A stretch of 64,000 nucleotides of DNA from Isoetes taiwanensis (taxonomy: Eukaryota; Streptophyta; Lycopodiopsida; Isoetales; Isoetaceae): contig JAJEKV010000027.1 in the NCBI GenBank assembly GCA_021234155.1, positions 124,001 to 188,000 on the forward strand, written 5' to 3'. The notes below the pieces were generated by a model. It did not search any database and had not been told where the DNA came from. It worked only from the letters and a program-made list of their open reading frames with translations. Shown piece by piece: positions 43,800 through 54,999 of the stretch; positions within the stretch are counted from its first letter, which is position 1, and each line of letters opens with the position of its first letter. Position numbers and translations under genes: made by a program.

Positions 43800-44383
43800 T
43801 GAATGTAACATTATTAGGCTCGAGGCCTATTTTGAAGCATCTGTTCTAGGAATTTCTGAGCTTCATCTAATCTTCTTTTTGTGCTAAGCCCATTGATAAG
43901 AATATTATAAGTGACCATATTGGGTGAACATTGAAAGTCCTCCATCTGATTGAAAAGGTACAATGCTTTACCTATCATATTTTCTTCACAAAATGCATCC
44001 AGAAGGAGATTGCAAGAGCGAAAGATCCTGTGTCAACTTATTGGTCAAGAAGAATGCATGCCTCATTACTTCGCGATTTCTATAAAAATACCCAATTGAA
44101 ATTGCATATGTCAATAGTAACAGATCTACCCCACATTTACTATTCTCTTGAAAACGTTTAATGTGCCCTTCTGTCCGCCAGACCTACAAAGGCAGCTGAT
44201 AAGAGTGTCCATTGTGAAAGGAGTGACGTAGGACTTACGATCAGCCGCTATGTCATATAGCCTATGCTTCATGTGCCATTTCAGCTTTATTGGAGCATCG
44301 ATGGATGTCTTCGCTAGTAGTAACATAGTGCTAACCAAATCAAGTTTCTTCAAGTATAAAGAAGATAATTTGGCATGCATCAC
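43800..44383 (-). pseudogene. P-class PPR relic
   Basis: A minus-strand frame around 44000-43815 reads LLDAFCEENMIGKALYLFNQ, then MEDFQCSPNMVTYNILINGL and STKRRLDEAQKFLEQML, ending in a stop: textbook P-class repeats. Upstream, 44383-44126 contains PFTMDTLISCLCRSGGQKGT in another frame. Frameshifts between the blocks indicate decay. It lies just downstream of the rubredoxin gene on the same strand. Confidence 0.65.
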
Positions 44384-44715
44384 AGTATCGACAATTGCAC
44401 TAAGACGTTAGAGGCATTATTGAGCATAGGTCAGAGTCTCTTTAAGTATGGGTTAACTTGCATGCTACTTAAATTCACAAAACAGAAATGGACATGCCTT
44501 TGGATGCTAATGCTGCTACAAATTCTCAAGGAAATAGAGTATGCAAGTAAACTACTATTCTGAATAAGAAAGCTTGTAATCTGACAAGACTATAGTGGCG
44601 AGAGGACCGAATTGTGGCCGGTTTGGATTGTGTCCAGTTTTCTTTACTTCATTTAGTTAAGAACATTCAAATCATCAATATATCTTTAAATTGGTTGAGA
44701 TATTTAATATTTATA

Positions 44716-45746
44716 TCATATTTGATTCACATAGATGTAAACACCAATGAGTGCTAGGACTCCAATAGCAACTCCAATGGGAAGTGCAGAACTGCAAAGA
44801 AAAACAACAAGTCAATGATCATTGGAGTGTTGAAAACTTTCTTTAGTATTTTTCTCTGGACTGGCAATGAGTTTTTCTTTGCAGTGGCAATGAACATATT
44901 TTGGAAATAGTTATCGTACCCTATGGCCGAATCGACTTGCTTAAGCTTTTCTTTGCGAGCTTTTCTTACTTTAAGATCATTAGCATCCTTTGCAACCACA
45001 TCCTGATAAGGTCTGAACCGTTTCTTAGAGGCACTACAGACTGCCATCAGCCATGTTTCCCTGTCAACATTGTCCTTCAAGCAAGGAATATACAAGACCA
45101 TGCAATCCCTATAAGGACTGCAAAATAATTTAAGCAAGTGCATATCTTCTTATTGCAACTCTTTTACCTGGACAAGAGTAATCATCTGGGAGCTGCTCAA
45201 ATGGCTTTCGATCATTGTATATGTACCTATTCAGAATCCAAACGTAAATTATCCCTAACCCCACATTTGAAACACAGAATTCCAAACCCAGATTATCACT
45301 AAACCTATATGTTCCAGAACTACAATACAGGGCACCATTAAAACTCCGATTAAAGAATGCTCAATCTAGCAAAAATAGATAAAATCAAATAAAATAGAAC
45401 TGAACTTGATGAACATGAACATTTTCTGTTTGTAATTTAGGTCTATTTTGCTTAACCCTGTTTGACTGCATCAATGTTATGAAAAAATGATAAGAAACGA
45501 GATGTGAATTTACCCGCAATCTCTGCAGATATAAGCGTTTTTGGAAGCTACTCTCATGGTAATGCGAGAAGCTGTTGCTGTGAGCGCATCAGGAAGAAGA
45601 ATGGCGCCTCCATTGTAAAAGGAGCTCCTTAGAGCCAACTGGCGTGTCGGAGTTGGGAGCAAGCCTCCTACATTGCGATGGAAAACCAGATTTTCGGTAG
45701 CAGATCGAACAGGCGAAGGAATTCCCATACAGAGATCCGTCGCCAT
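44716..45746 (-). CDS. RBD1: Chloroplast rubredoxin with C-terminal membrane anchor, RBD1 type
   Basis: Iron-carrying electron-transfer protein of the thylakoid, needed for photosystem II assembly in plants and algae (RBD1, cyanobacterial RubA). Four exons, 45746-45514, 45226-45168, 45040-44920 and 44791-44716, all GT/AG and in phase, give 162 residues ending at TGA 44716-44718. Residues 1 to about 65 look like a transit peptide (S, T and R rich). The rubredoxin centre is YICRDCGY (C74, C77) and YSCPVCSASKKRF (C96, C99). A KVRKARKEK basic helix follows, then a C-terminal transmembrane segment (about 139-158, LPIGVAIGVLALIGVYIYV). No defect is seen; this is the only clearly intact host gene in the window. 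The symbol rests on architecture, not on an alignment. Confidence 0.9.
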
Positions 45747-46508
45747 AGCCTGCTTCTCCTTAGCACCTCTCTTTTTAGTGGATAACTAAAATGTGAACAG
45801 AAATCAAATAATTATTTTTTTGTGGCAGAAAAACATTTCAATCCATTTTTCGAGCTTAAAGACCTGACTTTTTCGATTTAAAATGGGAATATCGAGTATT
45901 CAAATGTAATAAATGTAATAATTAGTTGGCTGCCATATATTGGATAAAATCTGGACGGTTTAGATTGGCCGCAAATTCCCTCGGAATCATGCAAACCACT
46001 CTCGACGGGGCTTTTTGAGAAAAACGAATACGGAATATTCTTAGATATCCTTCCGTGCTTACTCGCTCGTAAAGGTGGTAACCACCATGCCTGAGAGAGG
46101 CCATCCCCTCCATATGCCATTTTCATATAAGAGAGGTGATTTGTCATAAGAGAGAGGGGGGTCAAGGAGATTTATGAGTGATTGAAGAGACAATCTATGC
46201 TCTTTGATGGAACACTAAAAAATGATGTCTTTCCCTCTCTTGCTCGATCAAAAAGGGCCAAACTATCCGACGAATCATGCATGTGGCCGTCTCCTTTGTG
46301 TCAAGATTCTTGCACAGAATCTTCTCCACATATATCACAACCAGCCTTGTTGATCTTAGAGGATGGAATTATTAACAACCCTAATCAAAGATAATCAAAT
46401 ATTATCTCTGCCTCCAGAATTATCATGTTAAGTAGAATTCTATTGTGCATGTCCAAGGTGTTTTTAGAAGATGAATCTCGATCAACTGGGAAGAATATTT
46501 ATGAGAGA
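45747..46508. other. Rubredoxin upstream region
   Basis: Should hold the promoter of the minus-strand rubredoxin gene. No clear TATA box can be singled out. Two short frames (46113-45922 minus, 46182-46394 plus) are open but carry no recognised family; the plus frame could be a first exon of a divergent gene cut by the LINE at 46509. Confidence 0.4.
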
Positions 46509-47228
46509 TTTTTTTTTTTTTTTTTTTTTATTGAAGGCTGATATGTATATTTATGTATAAATAAGATTACAAAAATGACTTTTTACATGCAAGTATAACC
46601 CATTCATAGAAGGATAAGTATAAAAAGGAGTTGTTTTCACCATTCAGATACTGGCTAAGTAGCATAGCATGAAGATCAGCGAGTGAGTTCCATATACAGG
46701 GGGGGTCACCAGCAATGGACCACTTAAGGCGCTAATCCATATATCAGGCTACTGGATTAACCAATCTGCCTAATTTTTATCACAAATTGATCCTTTACTC
46801 CTGCCTTGAAAGTTAAACCAAAAAACAATAAAAAAAAAATGCTGGCTTTGGTCCCTAATTGCATGCTAAAATGACCTGGGTTTTGCACCTCAATTGTCCA
46901 CCCTGATCCTTACATGTCCGCCATAATTGTCCGCCACCCTGAGTCATGAATGGACTACAGAAATACAGACAACGGACCAGAGACTCACCTCAATGGATAT
47001 GGTTGTGTTGGTAAATTGACCACCTCTGTTACACCATTAGATAATAATTGCACCAGCAGTGCTTGCTCTACCATGGCATTGGATCTCCCCTGCACTCAAA
47101 TTGACATGTTTTCTACTAAAATATCTTCTCAATTCCTGTTGGGGGATGGAAGGCAATGATCCTTCTTAACCTTTATAGGCTAACACCCATGCATCCCCTC
47201 GGTAACACCCCAACAAATACATCAGTCT

Positions 47229-47284
47229 ATGAGTTTGGAATGTTAGACAACAGCATTTGTTGCTGTCTAACATTCCGAACTCAT
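47229..47284. repeat. Imperfect palindrome inside the pogo element
   Basis: Two 27-bp arms, ATGAGTTTGGAATGTTAGAC then AACAGCA, and its near reverse complement, with almost no loop. Lies in the non-coding left part of the pogo element. Confidence 0.8.
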
Positions 47285-47823
47285 AAAAAAAAAATTAGCT
47301 CTGCATAAATTAAAGTGCTCTTACCTAAACCAGCTAAGCAACACCCAAGTATTCCACAATCTAAAATTCTGAATACAACAAAAACATAAACTTGTAATTG
47401 TACAATGCCATTGATATAAATAAGAAAAATGGAAGTTGTTTGATACCTTATGTTGGATGTTTAATGAGCCCATGATTAGCCAAGAATGGTCATATGATTT
47501 TAAATATTTTGTGCTACAACTAAGCCTATAAAATAGATACATTAAATCAAATTACAAAATTGTGCAACAAACAGCAAGCAACAAAATGTTGCAGCAAATT
47601 GCAAATACAAAAACCTTTATAAGGCATTCAATGACTTCGTCTTTTGCTTGGCAATTTCTAAACCAGAGCTTGTATCAGATTCATTGCCACCTCCTTGGTA
47701 TTCATGATAGACTGGTCCATCATCATCATCACCAGCTCTTCCATGAAAGCCATCGGGTAGAGAGTAGTAACCCTCTGGATCAGCCTGCCAATCACTTAAT
47801 GTTTTTGCTCTAATTTGCTTCTG

Positions 47824-50050
47824 CTACAGATAGTGATCCCAAGAGCACTCATGTGTTTCGTCAAATGAACACCCAAAGCAAGTGTCATCCTTCTCACTAT
47901 CCTGCAACTGAGCAATACATGGTTGATAAGCAGCATCTTCATGCCCATGTTCTGCTACAATTTCAGCTGCAAAATGTTCTCCAATTGCAACAGCCTTACC
48001 AGTCAGATTAGCATTAAACAATGATGTCAAATGAGGTACACAATTCATGCCAGCAGGTGCCATTTTCCTCTTTCTTAATTTCTCTTTGGCCTTTGATCTT
48101 GCTTCCAAAACAGATGTTGAAAGGCTCTTCTCTTCTCCAAACAATTGGTCAAGGCTAAACTTACATTTTCCTCCTGTATAAAAAATAAGAGCCATGTACC
48201 TTGCAGACATGATTTCATAATGTGCCTTAGCAGATTTCTGAGCCTCCTTAGTAGCTTTCAAGATTGCTTTCCTAGTTGCCTCCATTTCTTTTACCTTTTT
48301 CCTCTCAGCAGCTAGCTTCTTCTTTTCAACAATTCTTTCTTCTCTAATCCTTATAGCCTCACGCTTCTGTTTCTCCTCTTCAATCCTAGCATGAATCATT
48401 TGATCAGAGGTTATAAATAGCTGGCCAGCAAGTATCTTACATAGCTTACTTTTCTTGTCTTTAGGCCTTGTGTCAAGAACAACAACATGCGTGGCTTGTG
48501 GAATAAGAGCAGCATGTGTGGCTTGTTGAACTTGCACTTCAGGTGCAATAGGAGCCACAATTGGCACTTGTGGCTCATGATCAGGGTCCTCAAATGGGAC
48601 GGGTAAATCTTGATTTAAAACAGTAGAGGCTAGTGGATCAGCATGTAAGTTAGCTACAAGACAATGAAGAAGAGGCATGTTATCCTCATTGTCTTCACCA
48701 TCTTCATCTTCACTATCTTGCACAATGGTTTCTACAGCAAAAGGATCAGGAGATACAACATTAGCATTGAAGGGCCAGATTCCTGTTTTGGCAAAACCAG
48801 CAACTATGTTTGGACGAGTCAAAGACTCTTTGAGAGAAGTAGAAACCAGAACTGCCATGTCTTCCTTTGTTGGTTCAGTCTTTGGCTTGGCATGCATAAA
48901 AGCTCCCCTATTCCTTCTAAATCTATACTTGAATGGGGAGAAATAGGATACGTCAAGTGGCTGCAATTTATGACTGGTATGTGCAGGTAAACAAAGGATG
49001 TGGAGGCCAATACTCTTAGCATGCTGGATAGCTTTCAAACTCACATGACTTCCATATCCATCACATATGAGTAGATGTGATTTTTCAGCTGAAATTCCAC
49101 CAGGAACATTGGTTGCAAAATGATCTAGCCAGGCATCAAACAATTCATTTGTAATCCATGTTTTCTTTTGGTAGGCCATGGCAGCACCAGGCTCACACCC
49201 AGCCATCAAGTCCCTATCTCTCATCCTCTTCCCTTTGAACACATAGCAACCTGGCAGAGAATGACCTGCAGCATTTACACAACATAAAACAGTTAGCCAT
49301 TCTCTATTTTTTGGGGTTATCTCAGTTACATTTCTATCTCCTCATCTAGCGAGAGTTCTAACACCCCTCCTACCACCAACTTGCACGCCAGTCTCATCAC
49401 AATTCCAAATTGTGGCAGCAGACAAATTTAAATCAACTTGCAGCTTCTTCAAAGCAGTGTAAAAAGCCTCGAAATTAGTGGAGGTCATGACCTTAATCCT
49501 TTGGACCTCCATACATTGTGGAGACCTCAAAGATAATTGTGGATTTCTCTTCTTGAATCCTCCCCACCAAGATTTGCCAGGAAGACCATCTTTGAACAAT
49601 GTTTGCCTATTTATACACATCTCTTCCACCTTCTCCCTCAATAATTCCAATGTATGACCCTCTGCCCTCATCAGCAGATTGATAGCAGAATTGAACTAAT
49701 GCTCTTTCTTCCTCTTGAGTGAGGCATTTGGGGACAGATCCGAATTTCTCATTAGTTATGCCATTTACCCAATTCCTAAGTGTAGTTTTGGGAATGCCAA
49801 AGTGCCCAGCAGCCTTTGTTATAAACATAAGACCGTCATCAATGGCATCTATGGCCTCTTCCATTTGCTCTACAGTCCAAGCCCCCCTATACATTGATCT
49901 CACTCTTTTACTGCCAGGATTGCTAGAGCTGGATGGGTTTATCAGAAGTCTCTTTGACTTACCCTTGCAACTGGCTGCTTGCCTTGAAATGTTAGGCACA
50001 ACAGCAGCAACTGGGGGTGGGACATCTATAATTCGGTCTCTTAATTGCAT
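47824..50050 (-). pseudogene. pogo-like transposase, one frameshift and one stop
   Basis: From ATG 50050: a psq/HTH region (RGAWTVEQMEEAIDAIDDGL, then FGIPKTTLRNWVNG), a CENP-B/Tc5-type DNA-binding region (KSWWGGFKKRNPQLSLRSPQ), then the DDE_1 core with aspartates in WNCDETGVQ, LICDGYGSHVS and LQPLDVSYFSPFK, followed by RPNIVAGFAKTGIWPFN. A charged coiled-coil tail rich in E and K (RIEEEKQKREAIRIREERIV) ends at 47824. A single extra base near 49668 shifts the frame, and TGA replaces CGA at about 49342. Otherwise open, so inactivation looks recent. All three catalytic residues are kept. Confidence 0.88.
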
Positions 50051-50770
50051 GGGTGAGTAAAGAAGATCAAGCGAAAGAAGGATGCAGCAGCAAGCAAGAC
50101 AATAATACAGCAGATAATAGTAGAGAAAGAACAAAGCAATCTGAAAGAAGCAATGAAATTGAAGATAAAACACTTAGCTGCATTTACTCATCCGATTCTT
50201 GAGCCTTAAATATATCAAGTAATCCGCAAATGCAAACCAGAGTTAGTTTACAAACAAAATCATTACAAATTTCTAAGAGGGAAGAAGTACCAGCAAATTG
50301 TGAGGTCTTGATCAATCCAGCTCCTTGATGCATCTATTTAAGGGCTTAGATTTTGAAGATTAAGGTGGGAATCCTTAACATTTTCGCGCCAGCAGCTTGT
50401 AGAGTCTTCCATGGCGCAAGATTAAGGCGCCAATATCTGCTGATACACAAAACAGATAGGGTTACTCAAGAACCCTACGTAATCCGTCAAGGACGGTGCC
50501 AAAGCCATGCAAAACCGTAGCTGGACATACCTTCAACTGCAAGGGAGCCATCACAATCCATTCCGGGCCATGGAAGTGATCTGGAGGGCATATCCGGACG
50601 ATATCTCACGCAGTCCATCTCCTCGAACATAAAAACGAAAACCCTAAACTGGCTAACCTAAATCCATTTACCTTAATAGCATGGACCATTAACAACCCAT
50701 GGTTTGTCATTTTTTAGCCCCGGTCCATCCCGAAAATAAGACTTGGTCCATTGCTGGTGACCCCCCCTTA

Positions 50771-51113
50771 GGCACCAAACTAGAAGGGGGATCTGAGGTT
50801 AATATTTTTAATCTTTTGACCTCTTCCCCTGACCATAATAGTGAGAATGCAGAAAATGCACAGGCAGGAATCTGCTTTCGCCATATTGAATCTCCCTTTA
50901 GTATCCTTGGCTTCGCACAGTAGAGCTCTTTTGACATCCGGATTTTGGTCACAGCAGCAATTGCACAGACAAGGTTCATTATGCCCATAGATATTCGGAG
51001 GGCCGAACACCTTGAGCTATTCCTGATTGGTGCTGAGATTGATTCTCTTCCATTTGATTTTCCGCACCAACACGAAGATAAGTCCTGAAATCCAAAGATA
51101 AACATTAAGTATA
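50771..51113 (-). other. LINE 3' region between the two insertions
   Basis: Continues the LINE from 57171 once the LTR element is removed (its GTATA duplication is at 51109-51113 and 57171-57175). Open frames (51105-50707) have no recognised domain beyond a cysteine-rich stretch (EPCLCNCCCDQN). Confidence 0.55.
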
Positions 51114-51677
51114 TGTTTAGGGTCTGGGTTCGGGAGCTCCTGTAAGACAGTCCTCTGTGAGGACCCTTGGATCAAACAGGAGAATCCTTGCTGAGTGTCA
51201 CACGAGATTTTGCAAAAGAACAAGAAGAGAGAAACAGGAAAGAAAAACAACAACAGAGAAGATAATGATGCTTCCTTATCACTGAATGTACATGAGCTCT
51301 CGGAAAACGAGAGAAAGACTAGAGACAAGGACTGAAACTCATCTAAAAAATGAGTTCTAACTCTACTCATATATATAATACAATGGCCTTGGGCCCAAAA
51401 TAGATGTTTGGCAGATCTCGCTACCAACTCCTGAATCAAGGCCTGATTTCCAGGAAATCTTGTGGTGCCTTCTTTATGTGCCTGGAATCACGCGAAGTGC
51501 TTACTGTACCTCTGCAGGGCCGTCATTTATCTGTTCTTTGTCTCTTCTTCAAGGTCTTTGTCGGTATTCGGCGGGGTCTGGCCGCTCGATGCTTGACCTT
51601 GACCTGGTGGTGTCTTATTTCTGCCTTGATCCATGGTGTGCATGAATAGTCCTGTACCAGGACGTACAGGACTAACA
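51114..51677 (-). repeat. 3' LTR
   Basis: 564 bp, TG...CA. Contains the inverted repeat GTCCTGTACC-AGGACGTACAGGAC near its left-hand transcript side (51649-51670). Confidence 0.9.
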
Positions 51678-51755
51678 CTCCCCCCCACCAAATGACACTC
51701 AGGGGTGAGAAAAGAGGGAACGGATTCAGGAGGGGGGAACTCAACAACAGAAAAA

Positions 51756-52389
51756 TCATCTTGTCTGGTATGGGGGCGGTTGCCGGAGTGGTAGGTCGTG
51801 ATAAGCTCCTGCCGTTCCTTGAGAGCCTCGGGAGTATTTGAGACCAATTGCGGGATGTACGCCGATGAGAAAGCCAGACTGCACCATGTCTTCAAGGGCA
51901 CGGTGAACCTCTGCAGGTACATATTGACACTCCATCAGAAGACAGGTCTGAAGGCCAAAGGCACTGGCACTTGCATTAGGATTGCAATAATAAATAGGGC
52001 ACTTCCGTGCAAGAAAACACAACAGAAGGCACTTCAGGGCAGCACGAAAACCTGTTTGTCGGTGAACAGAAGGATCCAGGGAGGTGGTAGCACGCTCCAA
52101 GAACTGAGTGAGACCCCAGAAAGCGTGAGTAGGCATCTGCCAGCCTTTCTCGTTGGGGATGTAGATCCAATTGCGGGTGTGTTCCAATGTATCCCCTTCT
52201 TGCCAGACAGAGCGGCGAACAAAATGGAGATCCCACCTGAGATCAGTAGAAATCTGAGCAGCGGGTCCAGTCGGCGTGCCCGTCTATAACTTTGGTCCAA
52301 AAGAGAAGACGCCAGTCAGAGGTGAGATAGCGTCGGCATGGTGGCGCTCCCAGAGATGCATACGGATAATTATCTGGTTGGGACTGCAT
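51756..52389 (-). pseudogene. Extra ORF 2 of the LTR element, unknown
   Basis: From ATG 52389 (MQSQPDNYPYASLGAPPCRR) to a stop at about 52254, then a shifted frame to 51756 (STDLRWDLHFVRRSVWQEGD ... GLTQFLERATTSLDPSVHRQ). About 200 residues if joined by one shift. Tryptophan- and cysteine-rich and soluble-looking, with a possible hydrophobic helix LKCLLLCFLA. It follows extra ORF 1 by 30 bp. No family recognised. The shift is either damage or programmed frameshifting. Confidence 0.45.
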
Positions 52390-52419
52390 CGTGGGCTTCT
52401 GAGCCTGCTCCCTGAATTC

Positions 52420-53931
52420 TCAGACAAGATCAGCATCCAATGTTTGACACCATTGTTCCCAATCAGAAGAAGGCAGCATATTATGTACAGGGGGAGAAAC
52501 CCATTCCGTGGGGACAGTCTGGCTATCCAGATAGACACGCAGAGTGTTATAGCCACCAAGGTGTTGTAAATAAATTTGGGCAAATTGAATACCCTCGTCC
52601 TCGGACAAATTCTTACGGACTTGTTGCAGAGTCTCGGCAACCCAGAGAGGAAGATGATTAGCTAGCTCTGGCATGTACTCCTCTTTGAAGGTGGTGGCGT
52701 GAATAGGATCCTGCAAATATTTGTTCTCTGGTAACAACAACCATTGAGCGTATTCATTGCCACTGAATACCCGGTTGGGTCCATCATTGAACTTGTCCAT
52801 AGTATCAGCCAGATAGAAATCATGAAGGACATAAGGCATGGGTTGGACCAGGCGGAAGATGAAGAATTCAGGATCATCGCAGGTGAGGAGGCCATATACC
52901 AAGAGAGCACAGAAGAGGCATTCATTCTCAATGGAGAGATCGGGCCATATAGTGAGAAGATCGGTGCTGGTGAGGGGCTCATGAATTTTGCCGTTTGCAG
53001 AATACCACTTGAGAAGAAAAAGATGGCGACGTGAGACAACATAATCCAGATAACTGGAGGGAATGAAGTAATCCCGTGGAATTGTCATAGCAAGCTGTAG
53101 GTAGATCTCGTGTTGACCCTGCGCGTCTTCAGCAGACTGGAGAGCTTGGTTGAGCTGATGTTCCAGATCACGAATTTTGTTATCTTTGTCCATGAGGAGA
53201 CGTGACTGATCACGGACTCTACGGTGTGAGTGCGTGGCGTGGGAAGATGAGGGAGCCTGAGTGGAGAGCTGAAGTTGAAGACTAGCAATTTCCGTGTCAT
53301 CAATGAGTTTCTGCTTCTGAGCTTCAACAACCTGAGCCTGTAAAGGCGTGACCTGATTTTGAAGGGTGGAGACTCGACCTTCTAGAAGAGTGATGCGCTC
53401 ATCTCGAACTTCAACTTGGTGTAACTGACTGTTGTAATCTTTGGAGAGATCTGTATACATGGTCTGGAGATCAGTGAGGAGCTTATCCTTATCCTTGAGC
53501 TGGGCAAGAAGATCCTGGATGGTGGTCTGCAACTGAGCCTGCTGATCTGCAAGCATGGTGGTCCTTTCTTCTTCAGCTTTGAGAGCCTCACGGGTCTGTA
53601 ACAGGGCAGCGTGCTTATTTTGGAGACTTTCTTCAAGGGACTGAACTTGTGTTGTGGCAGCCTGAAGATCACGTTGAAGAGCATCTGTGGAATCCATGTA
53701 ATGTTGGATTCCGTTCATAAAATTTTCGTGGGAGTCTTGGAGCTTGATCATACATTCTTGTATCCTGCTGATACTGATAGAGGGCTCGACGGGATAGTGG
53801 AGGATGCATGGGGTTGAATTGGTAAGGACTGGTGGGGGCGGACAAAATGGGTATTCTGAGAGACTTGCTGAGAGTAGGAATGCTGGATTTCGGTGGACTG
53901 AGAGGATGAAACATTGATGATGGTTTCGCAT
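52420..53931 (-). CDS. Extra ORF 1 of the LTR element: coiled coil plus globular domain
   Basis: 503 residues from ATG 53931, intact. A long coiled coil spans residues about 60-270 (LQRDLQAATTQVQSLEESLQ, AQLQTTIQDLLAQLKDKDKL, heptad leucines), followed by a folded-looking C-terminus (YLQLAMTIPRDYFIPSSYLD, FKEEYMPELANHLPLWVAET). It sits between RNase H and the 3' LTR, where Athila/Tat-type elements carry additional ORFs. No signal peptide or transmembrane segment, so not envelope-like. Upstream in another frame, FVKFLWRKFFGYSIKN and HIDWPQILFHRLCYEIDRI resemble the putative plant transposon protein domain, perhaps the original N-terminus. Function unknown. Confidence 0.6.
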   Translation of the reverse strand: MRNHHQCFILSVHRNPAFLLSASLSEYPFCPPPPVLTNSTPCILHYPVEPSISISRIQECMIKLQDSHENFMNGIQHYMDSTDALQRDLQAATTQVQSLEESLQNKHAALLQTREALKAEEERTTMLADQQAQLQTTIQDLLAQLKDKDKLLTDLQTMYTDLSKDYNSQLHQVEVRDERITLLEGRVSTLQNQVTPLQAQVVEAQKQKLIDDTEIASLQLQLSTQAPSSSHATHSHRRVRDQSRLLMDKDNKIRDLEHQLNQALQSAEDAQGQHEIYLQLAMTIPRDYFIPSSYLDYVVSRRHLFLLKWYSANGKIHEPLTSTDLLTIWPDLSIENECLFCALLVYGLLTCDDPEFFIFRLVQPMPYVLHDFYLADTMDKFNDGPNRVFSGNEYAQWLLLPENKYLQDPIHATTFKEEYMPELANHLPLWVAETLQQVRKNLSEDEGIQFAQIYLQHLGGYNTLRVYLDSQTVPTEWVSPPVHNMLPSSDWEQWCQTLDADLV

Positions 53932-54339
53932 TGTTGCTGATGGTGCGGAGAAGAAGAAATGATGTTGGATGGTTGTTGAGTGGAGGACTGAGAAGCTGCA
54001 CCCAGATTAGTAGGAGAACCCTGACTTGGAACAAGAAGACAGTGGTCGATGAGGGTTTGCATGTGAGCACCCATAGCAGATTCTAGGTTAGAGGCAGGAG
54101 AATGACGGATGCGATCAATTTCATAACACAACCGGTGGAACAAAATTTGAGGCCAATCAATATGATGCGGAGAGTGAATGGCCATGACAGCAGTATGAAA
54201 GAACTGCTCGTTGATGTGGGTGTTCTTGATGGAGTAGCCAAAGAACTTACGCCACAAAAACTTCACAAAGCCTTCGTGAGGTTTGGCAATGTTGGTGAGA
54301 GATAATCGGGCACACATGAGATTTGCCTGCCTTGTGAAC

Positions 54340-54998
54340 GATTTCGAAATGAGCGAACTCTTGCAGAAGTAGGACCCAACGAGCAATGCGACCGTGGGCA
54401 TGGCCTTGTTGATCAAATATAGAAGAGTTTGATGATCAACGAAGAACTTGATCTTGCTGCCTAACAAATAATGACGGAAGTGTTGGACACAAAAAACTAA
54501 GCCCAAGGCTTCCCGCTCCGTGGCAGAATAATTTCGCTCGCCAAGATTGAGTTTCCGGCTAGCATAACGGATGGGTTTATCCGTGTGCTCGTCATATGCC
54601 TGAGAGAGAACAACACCAATAGCAAAAGCCGAGACATCCACATGAACATGAAAGGGCTTGTCCCACTGAGGAGGAACAAGAACCGGTGCCTGAGTAAGCA
54701 ACAACTTCAGCTTCTAGAAGGCAGCCTCCGCCTGGGGATTCCAAGCCCAAGAGGATTCATCACCCGTGAGTTTATGAATGGGATCAGCAATGGCCGCGAG
54801 TCCAGGAATGAAGGTGGCATAGTAATTGACCTTACACAGGAAGGAGCGTGTCTCTTTAATATTGGATGGTGCATGTGCCTTCAGCACGCAACTGATTTTG
54901 GCAGGATCTGTGGTGATGCCTTCTTTACTAACCACATGACCCAAAAGAACGCCGGAGGAATAACAATTAATGCAGGCAACTCGAGAGTTGGACATCAT
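54340..54998 (-). pseudogene. RT thumb and RNase H of the LTR element
   Basis: GVLLGHVVSKEGITTDPAKI and FLCKVNYYATFIPGLAAIAD are the RT thumb. Then PFHVHVDVSAFAIGVVLSQ, ASRKLNLGERNYSATEREAL and HFRHYLLGSKIKFFVDHQTL are gypsy RNase H with catalytic D and E. A shift follows near 54350 (true reading RWVLLLQEF). The palm with Y-x-DD and the protease are missing: gag joins the thumb at about 54990, an internal deletion. Confidence 0.8.
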
Positions 54999-54999
54999 A

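Larger units (their letters stand above)
46697..50768 (-). mobile_element. pogo-like (Tc1/mariner superfamily) transposon
   Basis: Terminal inverted repeats: left from 46697 CAGGGGGGGTCACCAGCAAT then GGACCA; right (reverse complement, 50768-50744) AGGGGGGGTCACCAGCAATG then GACCA, 25 bp identical. Flanked by TA at 46695-46696 and 50769-50770. Further GGTCCAT copies near the right end look like subterminal binding sites. It contains a nearly intact transposase (47824-50050) and lies in the LINE 3' region. Confidence 0.85.

Noticed and set aside
46182..47159. Two short plus-strand frames (46182-46394 and 46950-47159) as exons of a gene divergent from rubredoxin
   Set aside because: The second lies inside the pogo element, beyond its left end at 46697, so they cannot be one host gene; the first has no recognised domain.
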